Source: JAISGQ01 sp045604965 (GTDB lineage Bacteria > Bacillota > Clostridia > Oscillospirales > Acutalibacteraceae). Taken from it: a stretch of 64,000 nt of DNA. This document shows positions 27,084 through 35,512 of this stretch, in pieces (positions within the stretch are counted from its first letter, which is position 1; each line of letters opens with the position of its first letter). The stretch covers positions 3,690 through 67,689 of the forward strand of contig JAZUPB010000011.1 of assembly GCA_045604965.1 (NCBI GenBank), read 5' to 3'. The position numbers and the translations under genes were made by a program. Under the pieces are notes generated by a model. That model had not been told where the DNA came from and ran no database searches. It worked only from the letters and a program-made list of their open reading frames with translations.

Positions 27084-28031
27084 ATGACCGCTTTATACAT
27101 CGCACTTGGCATTTTGGCTTTTCTGGTAATACTTACATTCATTACCGCATTTATCTGCTACCGCATATGCTTTTATTCTCCGAAAAGAAAAGAGTACGGT
27201 CCCGATGAATATGAGATCCCCGACGGCAGGATCTATGAGCCGTACCGCGATCAGATGATCCAGTGGATGAAAGAGACAAGAGAAACGGATCACGAGGATA
27301 TTTCGATCAAATCTCACGACGGACTTACTCTCCGCGGAAAATACTACCATCTTTCCGACGGACTTATAACAGAGCTTATGTTTCACGGCTACAGAGGAAG
27401 AGCCGAGCGCGACCTCTGCGGTGGTATGCAGCGATGCTTTGCTCTCAAGCGCAATGTACTTATGATAGATCAGCGCGCAAGCGGAAGCAGCGACGGCAGC
27501 ACCATCACCTTCGGCATCAAGGAGCGTTACGATGTTCTCTCCTGGGTAAATTACGCGATAGAGCGCTTTGGTCCCGATGTAAGAATTATGCTTACAGGTA
27601 TTTCAATGGGTGCTGCTACAGTTATGATGGCAGGCGGACTTGAACTTCCCTCCAATGTTATAGGAATTCTCGCCGACTGCGGCTATACCTCTCCGAAGGA
27701 TATAATCAAAAAAGTAATCCGCGATATGAAGCTGCCTGCGAATCTCCTATATCCCTTTGTAAAGCTCGGTGCCAAGGTTTTCGGTCACTTTGATCTCGAC
27801 GAGGCAAGTGCAATTGACGCAATGAAGAAGTGCCGTGTACCTGTTATATTTATTCACGGCGAAGACGATGCTTTTGTTCCTTGCGATATGAGCCGCGCCT
27901 GTTATGAAGCCTGTACCACACCCAAGATGATTCTTACCGTTCCCGGGGCAGGTCACGGTCTCGCTTTCATTATCGGCAACGATGAATATATGGTCTCACT
28001 TAAAAAGTTCGAACAGGAGCATTTTGTATGA
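27084..28031 (+). CDS. Alpha/beta hydrolase, membrane-anchored
   Basis: A 315-residue hydrolase with an N-terminal membrane helix (about 4-27). The nucleophile elbow is GISMGA (Ser), the oxyanion-side motif MFHGYRG lies earlier, and the late Asp and His fall in HGEDDAFVP and GAGHGLAF. The overall pattern is that of the YqkD/BEM46-like group of serine hydrolases. Substrate unknown. First gene of an operon with mutT and def; its stop overlaps the mutT start by four bases (ATGA). Confidence 0.88.
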   Translation: MTALYIALGILAFLVILTFITAFICYRICFYSPKRKEYGPDEYEIPDGRIYEPYRDQMIQWMKETRETDHEDISIKSHDGLTLRGKYYHLSDGLITELMFHGYRGRAERDLCGGMQRCFALKRNVLMIDQRASGSSDGSTITFGIKERYDVLSWVNYAIERFGPDVRIMLTGISMGAATVMMAGGLELPSNVIGILADCGYTSPKDIIKKVIRDMKLPANLLYPFVKLGAKVFGHFDLDEASAIDAMKKCRVPVIFIHGEDDAFVPCDMSRACYEACTTPKMILTVPGAGHGLAFIIGNDEYMVSLKKFEQEHFV

Positions 28032-28408
28032 CAGAAGTAGTTGCAGCGCTTATTTGGGATAATGACAGATTTATGATATGTCAGCGCCCTGCTCACAAGT
28101 CACGCGGTATGCTCTGGGAATTTGTGGGCGGCAAGGTTGAAAAAGGAGAAACGAAAGAACAGGCTCTTATCCGTGAATGCCGCGAGGAGCTTGACATTAC
28201 ACTTATGGTAAAGGATATTTTCACCGAAGTTACCCACGTCTACCCGGATATCACCGTACATCTGACTCTGTTTAACGCTTTCATATCAGAAGGCACTCCC
28301 AGACTTCTTGAACACAACGACTTAAAATGGATCACCGTCAGCGAGATCGACAACTATGACTTCTGCCCTGCTGATGAAGAGATTTTAAAACTGCTGAAAA
28401 ACAGGTGA
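28028..28408 (+). CDS. mutT: MutT-type Nudix hydrolase (8-oxo-dGTPase)
   Basis: A 126-residue Nudix protein. The Nudix box is complete: GGKVEKGE, then REC-REEL, giving Gx5Ex7REUxEE. Length and the start MTEVVAALIWDNDRFMICQRP are typical of the 8-oxo-dGTP diphosphatase MutT, which removes oxidised GTP from the nucleotide pool. The ATG overlaps the upstream stop (ATGA) and has AGGAG upstream inside the previous gene. The next gene, def, starts four bases after its stop. Confidence 0.92.
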   Translation: MTEVVAALIWDNDRFMICQRPAHKSRGMLWEFVGGKVEKGETKEQALIRECREELDITLMVKDIFTEVTHVYPDITVHLTLFNAFISEGTPRLLEHNDLKWITVSEIDNYDFCPADEEILKLLKNR

Positions 28409-28412
28409 AGAT

Positions 28413-28823
28413 ATGATTCGCGAAATTATGAAGGACCCACTTTTTCTTGGTCGAAAGTCCGAAAAGGCAACCGCTGATGATATCCCCGTTGCCGATGACC
28501 TGCTCGATACTCTCAGAGCTCATCGTGAGGGCTGTGTGGGTATGGCGGCAAATATGATCGGCATTTCAAAGCGTATCATCGCATTTGACTGTGACGGCGA
28601 GTATATGGTTATGTTTAACCCCGAGATAATCAAGTGTTCCGAACCGTATCAGACCGAGGAGGGCTGTCTTTCTCTCGTCGGCACAAGAAAAACAAAGCGT
28701 TACAAATCGATCAAGGTGCAATATCAGAACAGAGATTTTGCCGTGAGGGTAAAAACCTTTACAGGCTTCACAGCACAGATAATCCAGCACGAGATAGACC
28801 ACTGCAACGGAATAATTATTTAG
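28413..28823 (+). CDS. def: Peptide deformylase, short variant
   Basis: A 136-residue member of the peptide deformylase family, which removes the formyl group from new proteins. Motif II EGCLS supplies the metal cysteine and motif III QHEIDH supplies the two His and the Glu. Motif I is divergent: the usual GxGLAAPQ is VGMAANMIG, so the Gln that lines the active site is Met. This short form is found as a second deformylase in many Clostridia and may have a changed specificity. The start follows GTGAAGAT. Confidence 0.85.
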   Translation: MIREIMKDPLFLGRKSEKATADDIPVADDLLDTLRAHREGCVGMAANMIGISKRIIAFDCDGEYMVMFNPEIIKCSEPYQTEEGCLSLVGTRKTKRYKSIKVQYQNRDFAVRVKTFTGFTAQIIQHEIDHCNGIII

Positions 28824-28846
28824 CCTGCAAAATTTGCAGGCTTTTT
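28822..28846 (+). terminator. Terminator after def
   Basis: AGCCTGC / GCAGGCT stem with AT loop, then T5, directly at the def stop codon. Confidence 0.75.
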
Positions 28847-28932
28847 CCAAATTAATACGTAATCTCTCGCCTTCTTTTGCGACTGTATAAATGAAGGGCC
28901 TTTCAAAGTCCGAAAACGGAAGGAGGATATAT

Positions 28933-29490
28933 ATGGATGATTCGTCAATTATAAAGCTATACTATGAGCGCAGTGAGGATGCGGTTTCTCAGACTGATAT
29001 AAAATACGGCAGCTACTGCCGCGCTATAGCCTTGAATATTCTTTCTGTTATCGAAGATGCGGAGGAATGTGTAAATGACACATACATAGCTGCCTGGGAG
29101 GCTATACCGCCTGCCAAACCAAATTCTCTGCGTGTATTTCTCGGAAGGATAACAAGGAATGTATCCATAAGCCGTTTCAGGAAAACCCGTTCTCAAAAGC
29201 GATATAACGGTATGAATTCTATTCTCGACGAGCTTAGCGAATGCATCCCATCCTCTGAAAATACGGAGCAGGTATCTGACAGTATTCAGCTCACAGAGCT
29301 TATAAACCGCTGGCTTTATTCACTTAATGAAGATGACCGCGCTCTATTCATACGTCGTTACTGGTTCGGAAGTTCCGTTTCAGAGCTTGCCGCTGAATGC
29401 GGCTGCTCTGCCAACACCACTGTACAGCGACTATCACGTCTTCGCAGAAAACTTAAAATCAAGCTTGAATCGGAGGGCATTATAATATGA
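28933..29490 (+). CDS. ECF-like RNA polymerase sigma factor
   Basis: A 185-residue sigma-70 family protein. Region 2 is visible as DAEECVNDTYIAAWEAIPP with LRVFLGRITRNVSISRFR; region 4 has SVSELAAECGCSANTTVQRLSRLRRKL. The linker between the regions is longer than in minimal ECF factors. The start at 28933 is set by GGAAGGAGG; an upstream ATG lacks one. The last codons overlap the serpin gene start by four bases, so the sigma factor and the serpin are made together, as sigma/anti-sigma pairs are. Confidence 0.88.
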   Translation: MDDSSIIKLYYERSEDAVSQTDIKYGSYCRAIALNILSVIEDAEECVNDTYIAAWEAIPPAKPNSLRVFLGRITRNVSISRFRKTRSQKRYNGMNSILDELSECIPSSENTEQVSDSIQLTELINRWLYSLNEDDRALFIRRYWFGSSVSELAAECGCSANTTVQRLSRLRRKLKIKLESEGIII

Positions 29491-31025
29491 AATCAGAAAA
29501 GCTTTTTGACGGTATTACCGATATAAACGAAGAACTTATATCTGATGCAGAAAAATATGTATTCAAAAAAGGCAGCGCCAGAAAAATATGGCTGTCTGCC
29601 GTTGCTGCGGTTCTTGTTCTCACACTTATCGCAGGCGTTATTCTTATCCCCGACAGAAATCCGAAGTTTATATCAAGCGAGCCCGTTGACTCTACTGTCA
29701 CTCCTCTCTCAAATCTTCATTCCGACTATGCCATAACCGAAGCAAAATATCCTGTTATGGCGCAATATCCTGTTTACGAAAAATATTTTGATTCCTCAAC
29801 AGGCGAATACAATAACGATGAATATGATCGCGATTTCAATGAATGGTGGGAAAGCCGCCATAATCAGTTGTCTCAGGCTGTCGGCTTCGAGGAGGCTCCC
29901 AAGGCTTTCTTTGAAAAAAGTCTCCCTGCTTTCCTTTCAGGCTCAAAGACAGAAAATAAAATATACTCTCCCCTGAATATTTATATGGCGCTCTCTATGC
30001 TGGCAGAGATAACAGACGGAAACAGCCGCAGTCAGATACTCAGTCTTCTTGATGCAGACAGCATCGATGATCTTCGCACACAGGCTTCGGCTCTCTGGAA
30101 CGGCAGTTACATTGATGACGGCTCCCGCAAGACACTTCTTTCAAATTCTGTATGGCTTTCGGACTCTCTCGAATATAATGCCGACACTATGAAAACCCTC
30201 GCAGATAAATATTACACATCTTCCTACAAAGGCGTTATGGGCTCCGATGAATATAACAAAGCCCTGCAAAGCTGGCTCAACGAACAGACAGGAGGACTTC
30301 TTGAAAAACAGGCTTCCGAAATCGGTTTTGATCCCGAAACAGTTCTCGCACTTGCTTCTACAGTTTATTTCAAGTCGAGCTGGCACGACAAATTCGATGA
30401 GGCACTCACAAAGGAAGATATTTTCCACTGTCCCGGCATAAATGATGAGCGCAATGAGACAAACGACATTGTATGCGACTTTATGAATACCATCTCTCAT
30501 ACACAATACTATTGGGGTGACAATTTCGGCGCAGTACGTCTGCCTATGGCTGAAAGCTCGGGTATGTGGCTTATCCTTCCCGATGAAGGCTATACTCCCG
30601 ATGACCTTCTGTCGGATACCACTGTATCTGATCTTATTTCTAATAAGAACTCCTGGGAAAACAGCAAGTACATCGATGTAAATATCTCCGTTCCGAAATT
30701 TGATGTTTCTTCCGACACAGAGCTTCGCGATATACTGTGCGGTCTCGGTGTTTCCGATGTGTTCGACCCTGCCGTTTCCGACTTTTCTCCTATGATGGAC
30801 AGCACCGACGGCTTTTTTGTTGATACTGCAAAACACGCTGCCCGTGTTATGATCGACGAGGAAGGCTGCAGCGCCGCTGCATTCACTGTTCTTATGGTGG
30901 ATTGCACAGGTGCACTTGTTGACAGCGAGAAAATAGACTTCGTTCTTGACCGTCCCTTTATTTTCGTCATAACAAACGATGCAGATCTTCCCCTGTTTGC
31001 AGGTGTTGTAAACAAGCCGATATAA
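29487..31025 (+). CDS. Membrane-anchored serpin with anti-sigma-like N-terminus
   Basis: A 512-residue protein. A short cytoplasmic segment (1-32, LFDGITDINEELI) and one membrane helix (33-54) are followed by a linker and a full serpin domain (about 140-511), closing with LFAGVVNKP. The reactive-centre hinge is of the inhibitory kind: E458-E459-G460, then CSAAAFT, close to the consensus EEGTxAAAxT. The P1 residue cannot be set with confidence. The serpin would face outward and trap proteases. The N-terminus and its overlap with a sigma-factor gene suggest it also acts as, or evolved from, the anti-sigma factor. Confidence 0.88.
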   Translation: MKSEKLFDGITDINEELISDAEKYVFKKGSARKIWLSAVAAVLVLTLIAGVILIPDRNPKFISSEPVDSTVTPLSNLHSDYAITEAKYPVMAQYPVYEKYFDSSTGEYNNDEYDRDFNEWWESRHNQLSQAVGFEEAPKAFFEKSLPAFLSGSKTENKIYSPLNIYMALSMLAEITDGNSRSQILSLLDADSIDDLRTQASALWNGSYIDDGSRKTLLSNSVWLSDSLEYNADTMKTLADKYYTSSYKGVMGSDEYNKALQSWLNEQTGGLLEKQASEIGFDPETVLALASTVYFKSSWHDKFDEALTKEDIFHCPGINDERNETNDIVCDFMNTISHTQYYWGDNFGAVRLPMAESSGMWLILPDEGYTPDDLLSDTTVSDLISNKNSWENSKYIDVNISVPKFDVSSDTELRDILCGLGVSDVFDPAVSDFSPMMDSTDGFFVDTAKHAARVMIDEEGCSAAAFTVLMVDCTGALVDSEKIDFVLDRPFIFVITNDADLPLFAGVVNKPI

Positions 31026-31070
31026 AACAATTCCCCGAATCCTGATATAAGGCTTCGGGGAATTGTTTTT
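31026..31070. terminator. Bidirectional terminator after serpin
   Basis: Perfect 14-bp stem (31026-31039 with 31054-31067) with flanking A and T runs, between convergent genes. Confidence 0.8.
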
Positions 31071-31642
31071 TAATCTGTCAGTTCATATATTATTTCCGCA
31101 ATGTACTCTGTGGGAACACTTTCCGTACACCACACCTCATTTTCTGTTATTCCAAACTGCGCTCCGTCTTCATAATATCTTTTTGCATCAATCTTCAGAA
31201 GCACAGGCGTACCGTTTCTCCATCTGCAGGCAGACTGCCACGCCTTTTCCCGTGACTGCTGCATATGTACCGCATGGCGCTTCATTTTCATTACAGCACC
31301 GCTCGCTCTGATCTTTTCAAGAGCTTCTGCTGTGGTTCCGTGATACAGAAATTCAGGCGGTTCTCTGTATTCCATCTCAGGTATGACCCAGGGGATAGAA
31401 TGTCCCTGACAGGCTTTTATTTTTGTCTGATCATCATTAAAACGATATCTGCCTTTATTGTCTGTCTTTACTATTTCTCTGAGAATATCCATATCAATCC
31501 TGAATTTTCCAAGCTTATTAACTCCGTCAATAAGCTGTTCCGTGCTTGCCCAGCCGTGCTCATCCACGTCGATGCCTATAGCCTCGGGTCTGTGTCTCAG
31601 ATATCCCGAGATTTTTACCGAAAGGGCTTTCCAGCGTTCCAT
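31070..31642 (-). CDS. kptA: Probable RNA 2'-phosphotransferase (KptA/Tpt1)
   Basis: A 190-residue Tpt1/KptA protein, which moves an RNA 2'-phosphate to NAD+. The N-terminal winged helix has the LRHRPEAIGI motif with the catalytic Arg-His. The ADP-ribosyl-transferase half has QGHS, LYHGT, RHAVHM and VWCTESVP. One variation: the usual IRAxQGHS reads IKACQGHS, a Lys for the conserved Arg. No tRNA-splicing system is expected in this bacterium, so the natural substrate is unknown, possibly 2'-phosphate marks left by RNA repair. The start follows GGAGGTG. Confidence 0.88.
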   Translation of the reverse strand: MERWKALSVKISGYLRHRPEAIGIDVDEHGWASTEQLIDGVNKLGKFRIDMDILREIVKTDNKGRYRFNDDQTKIKACQGHSIPWVIPEMEYREPPEFLYHGTTAEALEKIRASGAVMKMKRHAVHMQQSREKAWQSACRWRNGTPVLLKIDAKRYYEDGAQFGITENEVWCTESVPTEYIAEIIYELTD

Positions 31643-31713
31643 ACGCTCACCTCCTGCTTATTTATTATATATCAAATTTCCCTTTAAAACAATCCTACTG
31701 CAAAACTCATTCA

Positions 31714-31742
31714 TTGACATAGTCTTAAATACAATATATTAT
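31714..31742 (+). promoter_or_regulatory. Promoter of acyltransferase operon
   Basis: TTGACA (31714-31719), 17-base spacer, TATTAT (31737-31742), 37 bases before the start codon. Confidence 0.65.
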
Positions 31743-31779
31743 ATTAAGTGATAATTATGTCATTAAGGTGTGATAATAA

Positions 31780-33060
31780 ATGGCAAAAAAGCTTACTTTG
31801 CAGGAAAAACTCGAAAGAAAACATATGAAAAAGCCTCCCGCATTGCTTTACGTTCCTCTTATCAAGGTATACTATGCAATGTGCAAAAGGAAACTTGGAA
31901 TAAAATTCATATATAAAGTCAAGCCCGGCAAGGATAAGAACCCTTATGTCCTTATCAGCAATCACGCTTCCAGAGTTGACTATCTGTACACTGCCCCTGC
32001 GGTACTCCCCCACCGCCTTAATTACGTGGTCGGCTACAATGAATTTTTCCGTTCTCATCTGAAAGGGATATTCTCCGTGATGCAGGCTATCCCAAAGCGC
32101 AATTTCACCCCCGATGTACACACCATAAAAGAAGTAAAGCGCATTATCAATTCCGGAGGGCACGTATGCTTTATGCCTGAGGGTATGAGCTCCATTTCAG
32201 GCGGCAATCAGCCCTGCGCTCTCGGCGGCGGCAAGCTGCTTAAAAACCTTGGCGTTACAGTTTATTATACAAAGATCAAGGGCGGTTATATGACAAACAC
32301 CAAGCACTGCCTTGATGAACGTCCCGGCAAAATAGAAATAACTGTTGACAGGCTTTTCACTCCCGAGGAGCTTACGTCTATGACCGCTGATGAGATTCAG
32401 GATAAGATGAACCGAGAGCTTTATCACGACGATTATCTCTGGAACCGTGAGGCAAGAGTCAGATTCAAGGGCAAGGGCGAAATGGCAAAAAACCTCGGCG
32501 ATATGCTATATCTCTGTCCTAAATGCGGTGCTCTGCACACAATGAAAACTGAGGGCAATATAATAAAATGCTCACAGTGCGGCAACGGCGCAGAGGTCAA
32601 CGAATATTACGACATCACCCCGTTTGACGAAAACTGCGTTATCCCTGAAACCATACATCACTGGTACAAGCTTGAGCGTGAAAAGGCACGCGGCGAAGTT
32701 TCCGCACAGGACTTTGTCTTCTCCGAGCACGTAAAGCTCGGCACTCTGCCTAAATACAAATATCTCAAAAAGCAGGCAACATCTGTTATTACAGGCGAAG
32801 GAACTCTTACTCTCTCCCGTGACGGTCTTGTCTTTGAGGGTACAAACAACGGCGAGCCATTTGAATTCAGGCTTCCCACAGGTTCCGTACCTACCTACGG
32901 TATGTGTACCGATATTACACGCTTTTACACCTTCTATAACGGCGAGTTTTTTGAATTCTACCCCGAACGCAATGATACTATGCGCTGGTTCCATTTAACC
33001 GAGGAGCTTCACCGTGCAAACGGAGGCAAATGGGTCGATTGCTACAAGGATTACGAATAA
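31780..33060 (+). CDS. PlsC-like acyltransferase with zinc ribbon
   Basis: A 426-residue protein of two parts. Residues 1-230 are a lysophospholipid acyltransferase domain with the catalytic HxxxxD as NHASRVDY and a FMPEGMSS loop in place of the usual FPEGTRS. It is followed by a zinc ribbon (CPKCG near 247, CSQCG near 266) and a beta-rich C-terminal domain of about 150 residues that I do not recognise. The first part suggests transfer of an acyl chain to a glycerophospholipid; the other two parts are not usual for PlsC. The ribosome site is weak (AAGGTG). The nitroreductase gene follows 15 bases later. Confidence 0.75.
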   Translation: MAKKLTLQEKLERKHMKKPPALLYVPLIKVYYAMCKRKLGIKFIYKVKPGKDKNPYVLISNHASRVDYLYTAPAVLPHRLNYVVGYNEFFRSHLKGIFSVMQAIPKRNFTPDVHTIKEVKRIINSGGHVCFMPEGMSSISGGNQPCALGGGKLLKNLGVTVYYTKIKGGYMTNTKHCLDERPGKIEITVDRLFTPEELTSMTADEIQDKMNRELYHDDYLWNREARVRFKGKGEMAKNLGDMLYLCPKCGALHTMKTEGNIIKCSQCGNGAEVNEYYDITPFDENCVIPETIHHWYKLEREKARGEVSAQDFVFSEHVKLGTLPKYKYLKKQATSVITGEGTLTLSRDGLVFEGTNNGEPFEFRLPTGSVPTYGMCTDITRFYTFYNGEFFEFYPERNDTMRWFHLTEELHRANGGKWVDCYKDYE

Positions 33061-33075
33061 CAGGAGGATATTATT

Positions 33076-33609
33076 ATGTCGGATATTTTCAATATTATTT
33101 CCAAAAGACACAGCTACAGAGGAAAATATAAAAGCACACCTGTACCGAGAGCAGATCTTATAAAAATTATGCAGGCAGGTCTTGATGCACCCTCCGGCTG
33201 CAACAAGCAGACCACCAGTCTCATTGCAGTGGATGATCCTGCACTTCTTGCCGAACTCAAGGCACTTATCGATCCTCCCATTGCCGAAACAGCACCTGCA
33301 TTTATCTGTGTACTTGCTCAGAAGACTATAGCTTACCGCGACAGGACCTTCTACATTCAGGACTACTCCGCAGCTATCGAAAATATGCTTGTAGCCATTA
33401 CCGCTCTCGGTTATGAAAGCTGCTGGTATGAAGGTCACATAACCGATGTTGACAGAATCGGCAGAAAGCTCGCCGACAGGCTGGGTGTACCCGAAGATTA
33501 CGACCTTGTATGCGTACTTCCCGTCGGCATTGCCGACTCCCCTGTCTCCGCTCCCAGGAAACTCCCCTTTGACAAGCGCGCCTGGTTCAACGGCTTCAAC
33601 AAAAAGTAA
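33076..33609 (+). CDS. Nitroreductase family protein
   Basis: A 177-residue FMN-binding nitroreductase-fold protein. The N-terminal KRHSYRGKY-type FMN contact (HSYRGKYKS), the APSGCNKQT block and the GYESCWYEGH segment near the C-terminal third are typical. It would reduce nitro- or quinone-type compounds with NAD(P)H. The start follows AGGAGG. It lies between the zinc-ribbon acyltransferase and a lipoprotein gene on the same strand with short gaps, so the three may share a transcript, though they have no evident common function. Confidence 0.85.
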   Translation: MSDIFNIISKRHSYRGKYKSTPVPRADLIKIMQAGLDAPSGCNKQTTSLIAVDDPALLAELKALIDPPIAETAPAFICVLAQKTIAYRDRTFYIQDYSAAIENMLVAITALGYESCWYEGHITDVDRIGRKLADRLGVPEDYDLVCVLPVGIADSPVSAPRKLPFDKRAWFNGFNKK

Positions 33610-33637
33610 TAACCTACAGTAAAAAGGAGCACATATT

Positions 33638-34675
33638 ATGAAAATAAAAAAAGCGTTATGCATTGTGCTTGCATTTATGCTTATTCTGTCTGTTTTCTCA
33701 GGCTGCAGACTGTCACATTACGAGGAAGATGAGATTGCTCAGTGGGCAAAGGAAAATTTTGATGAGCCTGTAAAGATAAGCTCAGATTATTTCACACGCC
33801 CCTCAAGCGAAGGTGACTACACCGACAGGGTATGGACCGCTCATCTCAAAAGCAATCCGGATCTTGAATTCGAGATCATCAGTCACGAATACTGGGGTAT
33901 GGAATCTATTGCTCATTCCATTGAAACCACCTATCACTATGTTTACGGCAAGCATTATTTTGATCTCTATTCAAACAAAAACTCTACCGATTTTGTTCCC
34001 TCTTACGATGAGGTCGTCACCTCTTCCTACAGACTAGAAGCAAAATTCGACGACAGAAACGATCTGTCCAACATAATCGATCAGGCAGAAGACATCGGCA
34101 AATATATGGAAGAAAAAGGGATCGAAGAATCTGTCAGATTCTTTATTGAATATAATGATCCGCTTATAACCGCCAAGGTAAGCAATGTTTCCGAATATGC
34201 AGACTGCAGCTCTTCTCTTGATGATGTTGAGGAAACTCTGCTTAACGATTTCAGGCTCTATGCCGCCGATTACCGCCTCGCACTTGATCAGTTTACTGAA
34301 GATGAGATAATCGAAGCTGTTTCAAATTCAAAGTACGGCTTTGCTGTTATCCGTACCGACGGTTCTGAGATAGTCTATCCCGACCTTGCCGAAAGCCGTT
34401 TCGGATACGGAATTTCTTTCGGCTGTCTGTATGAGATTCTTGCACGCGAAGGCTTTTATCCATACGGCACTCCCGAGAATTTCACATTTATGGGAATCGA
34501 CGGCTCTTACTATGAATTTTCATACGATTTCAACGATTACGATTTCGGCGGCAATACAGGTTACTACTATTTCAAAGACGGCGTAAAAATCCCTATGAGC
34601 TACTATTTCTACAATCATTTCAGAACGGATTTTTTAAAGAAAATAAGCGGTCTTTCTTTTGATGATATCGACTAA
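33638..34675 (+). CDS. Hypothetical lipoprotein
   Basis: A 345-residue secreted lipoprotein. The signal peptide (KKALCIVLAFMLILSVFSG) ends in the lipobox VFSGC. The mature part is rich in Asp, Glu, Tyr and Ser and has no family I can name; a repeated YDFNDYDFGG-type acidic/aromatic tract lies near the C-terminus. It probably sits on the outer face of the membrane. The start follows AAAAAGGAGC. It ends at a strong terminator. Confidence 0.7.
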   Translation: MKIKKALCIVLAFMLILSVFSGCRLSHYEEDEIAQWAKENFDEPVKISSDYFTRPSSEGDYTDRVWTAHLKSNPDLEFEIISHEYWGMESIAHSIETTYHYVYGKHYFDLYSNKNSTDFVPSYDEVVTSSYRLEAKFDDRNDLSNIIDQAEDIGKYMEEKGIEESVRFFIEYNDPLITAKVSNVSEYADCSSSLDDVEETLLNDFRLYAADYRLALDQFTEDEIIEAVSNSKYGFAVIRTDGSEIVYPDLAESRFGYGISFGCLYEILAREGFYPYGTPENFTFMGIDGSYYEFSYDFNDYDFGGNTGYYYFKDGVKIPMSYYFYNHFRTDFLKKISGLSFDDID

Positions 34676-34681
34676 TATTGC

Positions 34682-34706
34682 AAAAGCCTCCTTCGGGAGG
34701 CTTTTT
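34682..34706 (+). terminator. Terminator with TTCG tetraloop
   Basis: Perfect 10-bp stem AAAAGCCTCC / GGAGGCTTTT around TTCG, then T. Confidence 0.85.
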
Positions 34707-34721
34707 GTGTACAGTTTTAGC

Positions 34722-34750
34722 TTGATATTGCATTTTCCTTGCTATATAAT
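34722..34750 (+). promoter_or_regulatory. Promoter of plsC-lyase operon
   Basis: TTGATA (34722-34727), 17-base spacer, TATAAT (34745-34750), 33 bases before the start codon. Confidence 0.65.
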
Positions 34751-34783
34751 TACATTCACAGCGTTTTTACGGAGGTGTCTCTT

Positions 34784-35512
34784 ATGCATACGCTTATCGC
34801 TTATATAAGGATACTATGCTTTTTTATTTCAACTATGCCTGACTTAGGTCGCGCAAAACGTCTTAAGAAAAAAGGCGACAAAGCTTATATCGAACCTCTC
34901 AACAGACAGTTTGCAAGAGCAATGGATGTTCTGCCAAAATATCTTGGTGTGACCGTCTCGGTAACAGGAGAGGAAAACATCATCCGCGACAGAGCTGTTA
35001 TTTATGTCAGCAATCATCAGAGCTATCCCGATCCTGTTTTTATTTTCAAGCCCATAGGATTCGTCTTCCCTGTTCTTTGTAAAAAGGAAGTTCAGAAGTT
35101 TCCCATTATCGCCTCCTGGCTTAAGGTGTTCGACTGTGTATTTATTGACCGCGAAGATGCCCGCAGCTCTGTTGCAAGTCTCAAGGAGGCTGCAGAGCTC
35201 GTCAATTCGGGAAAACCCATAATGATCTTCCCCGAAGGAACACGAAGCTACGGAAATGAGCTTGGCGAGTTCAAGTCAGGTGCATTCAAGATCGCCGAGA
35301 AAACTCGCGTTCCTATAATTCCCGTAAGGCTTCACAATGCCTGCGATGTTATGCGAAGAGGAAGTGCAAAGCTCAACAAGGCTGTTGTTCGCATAGATTA
35401 TCTCGAACCTATCGATATTTCCGAAATGTCAAGAGTTGAAATACGTGAGCTGCCTTCTAAAATACAGGCACTTATTGCAGAAGGTATGAAGGAGAAAAAC
35501 GATGAACAGTAA
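34784..35512 (+). CDS. plsC: 1-acyl-sn-glycerol-3-phosphate acyltransferase
   Basis: A 242-residue PlsC-type acyltransferase that makes phosphatidic acid from lysophosphatidic acid. The catalytic HxxxxD is SNHQSYPDP and the phosphate-binding loop FPEGTRS is canonical. An N-terminal hydrophobic segment (near 3-18) would hold it to the membrane. The start at 34784 is set by CGGAGG eight bases upstream. Its last 11 bases overlap the start of the next gene, so translation is coupled. It is a more standard PlsC than the zinc-ribbon protein upstream. Confidence 0.9.
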   Translation: MHTLIAYIRILCFFISTMPDLGRAKRLKKKGDKAYIEPLNRQFARAMDVLPKYLGVTVSVTGEENIIRDRAVIYVSNHQSYPDPVFIFKPIGFVFPVLCKKEVQKFPIIASWLKVFDCVFIDREDARSSVASLKEAAELVNSGKPIMIFPEGTRSYGNELGEFKSGAFKIAEKTRVPIIPVRLHNACDVMRRGSAKLNKAVVRIDYLEPIDISEMSRVEIRELPSKIQALIAEGMKEKNDEQ

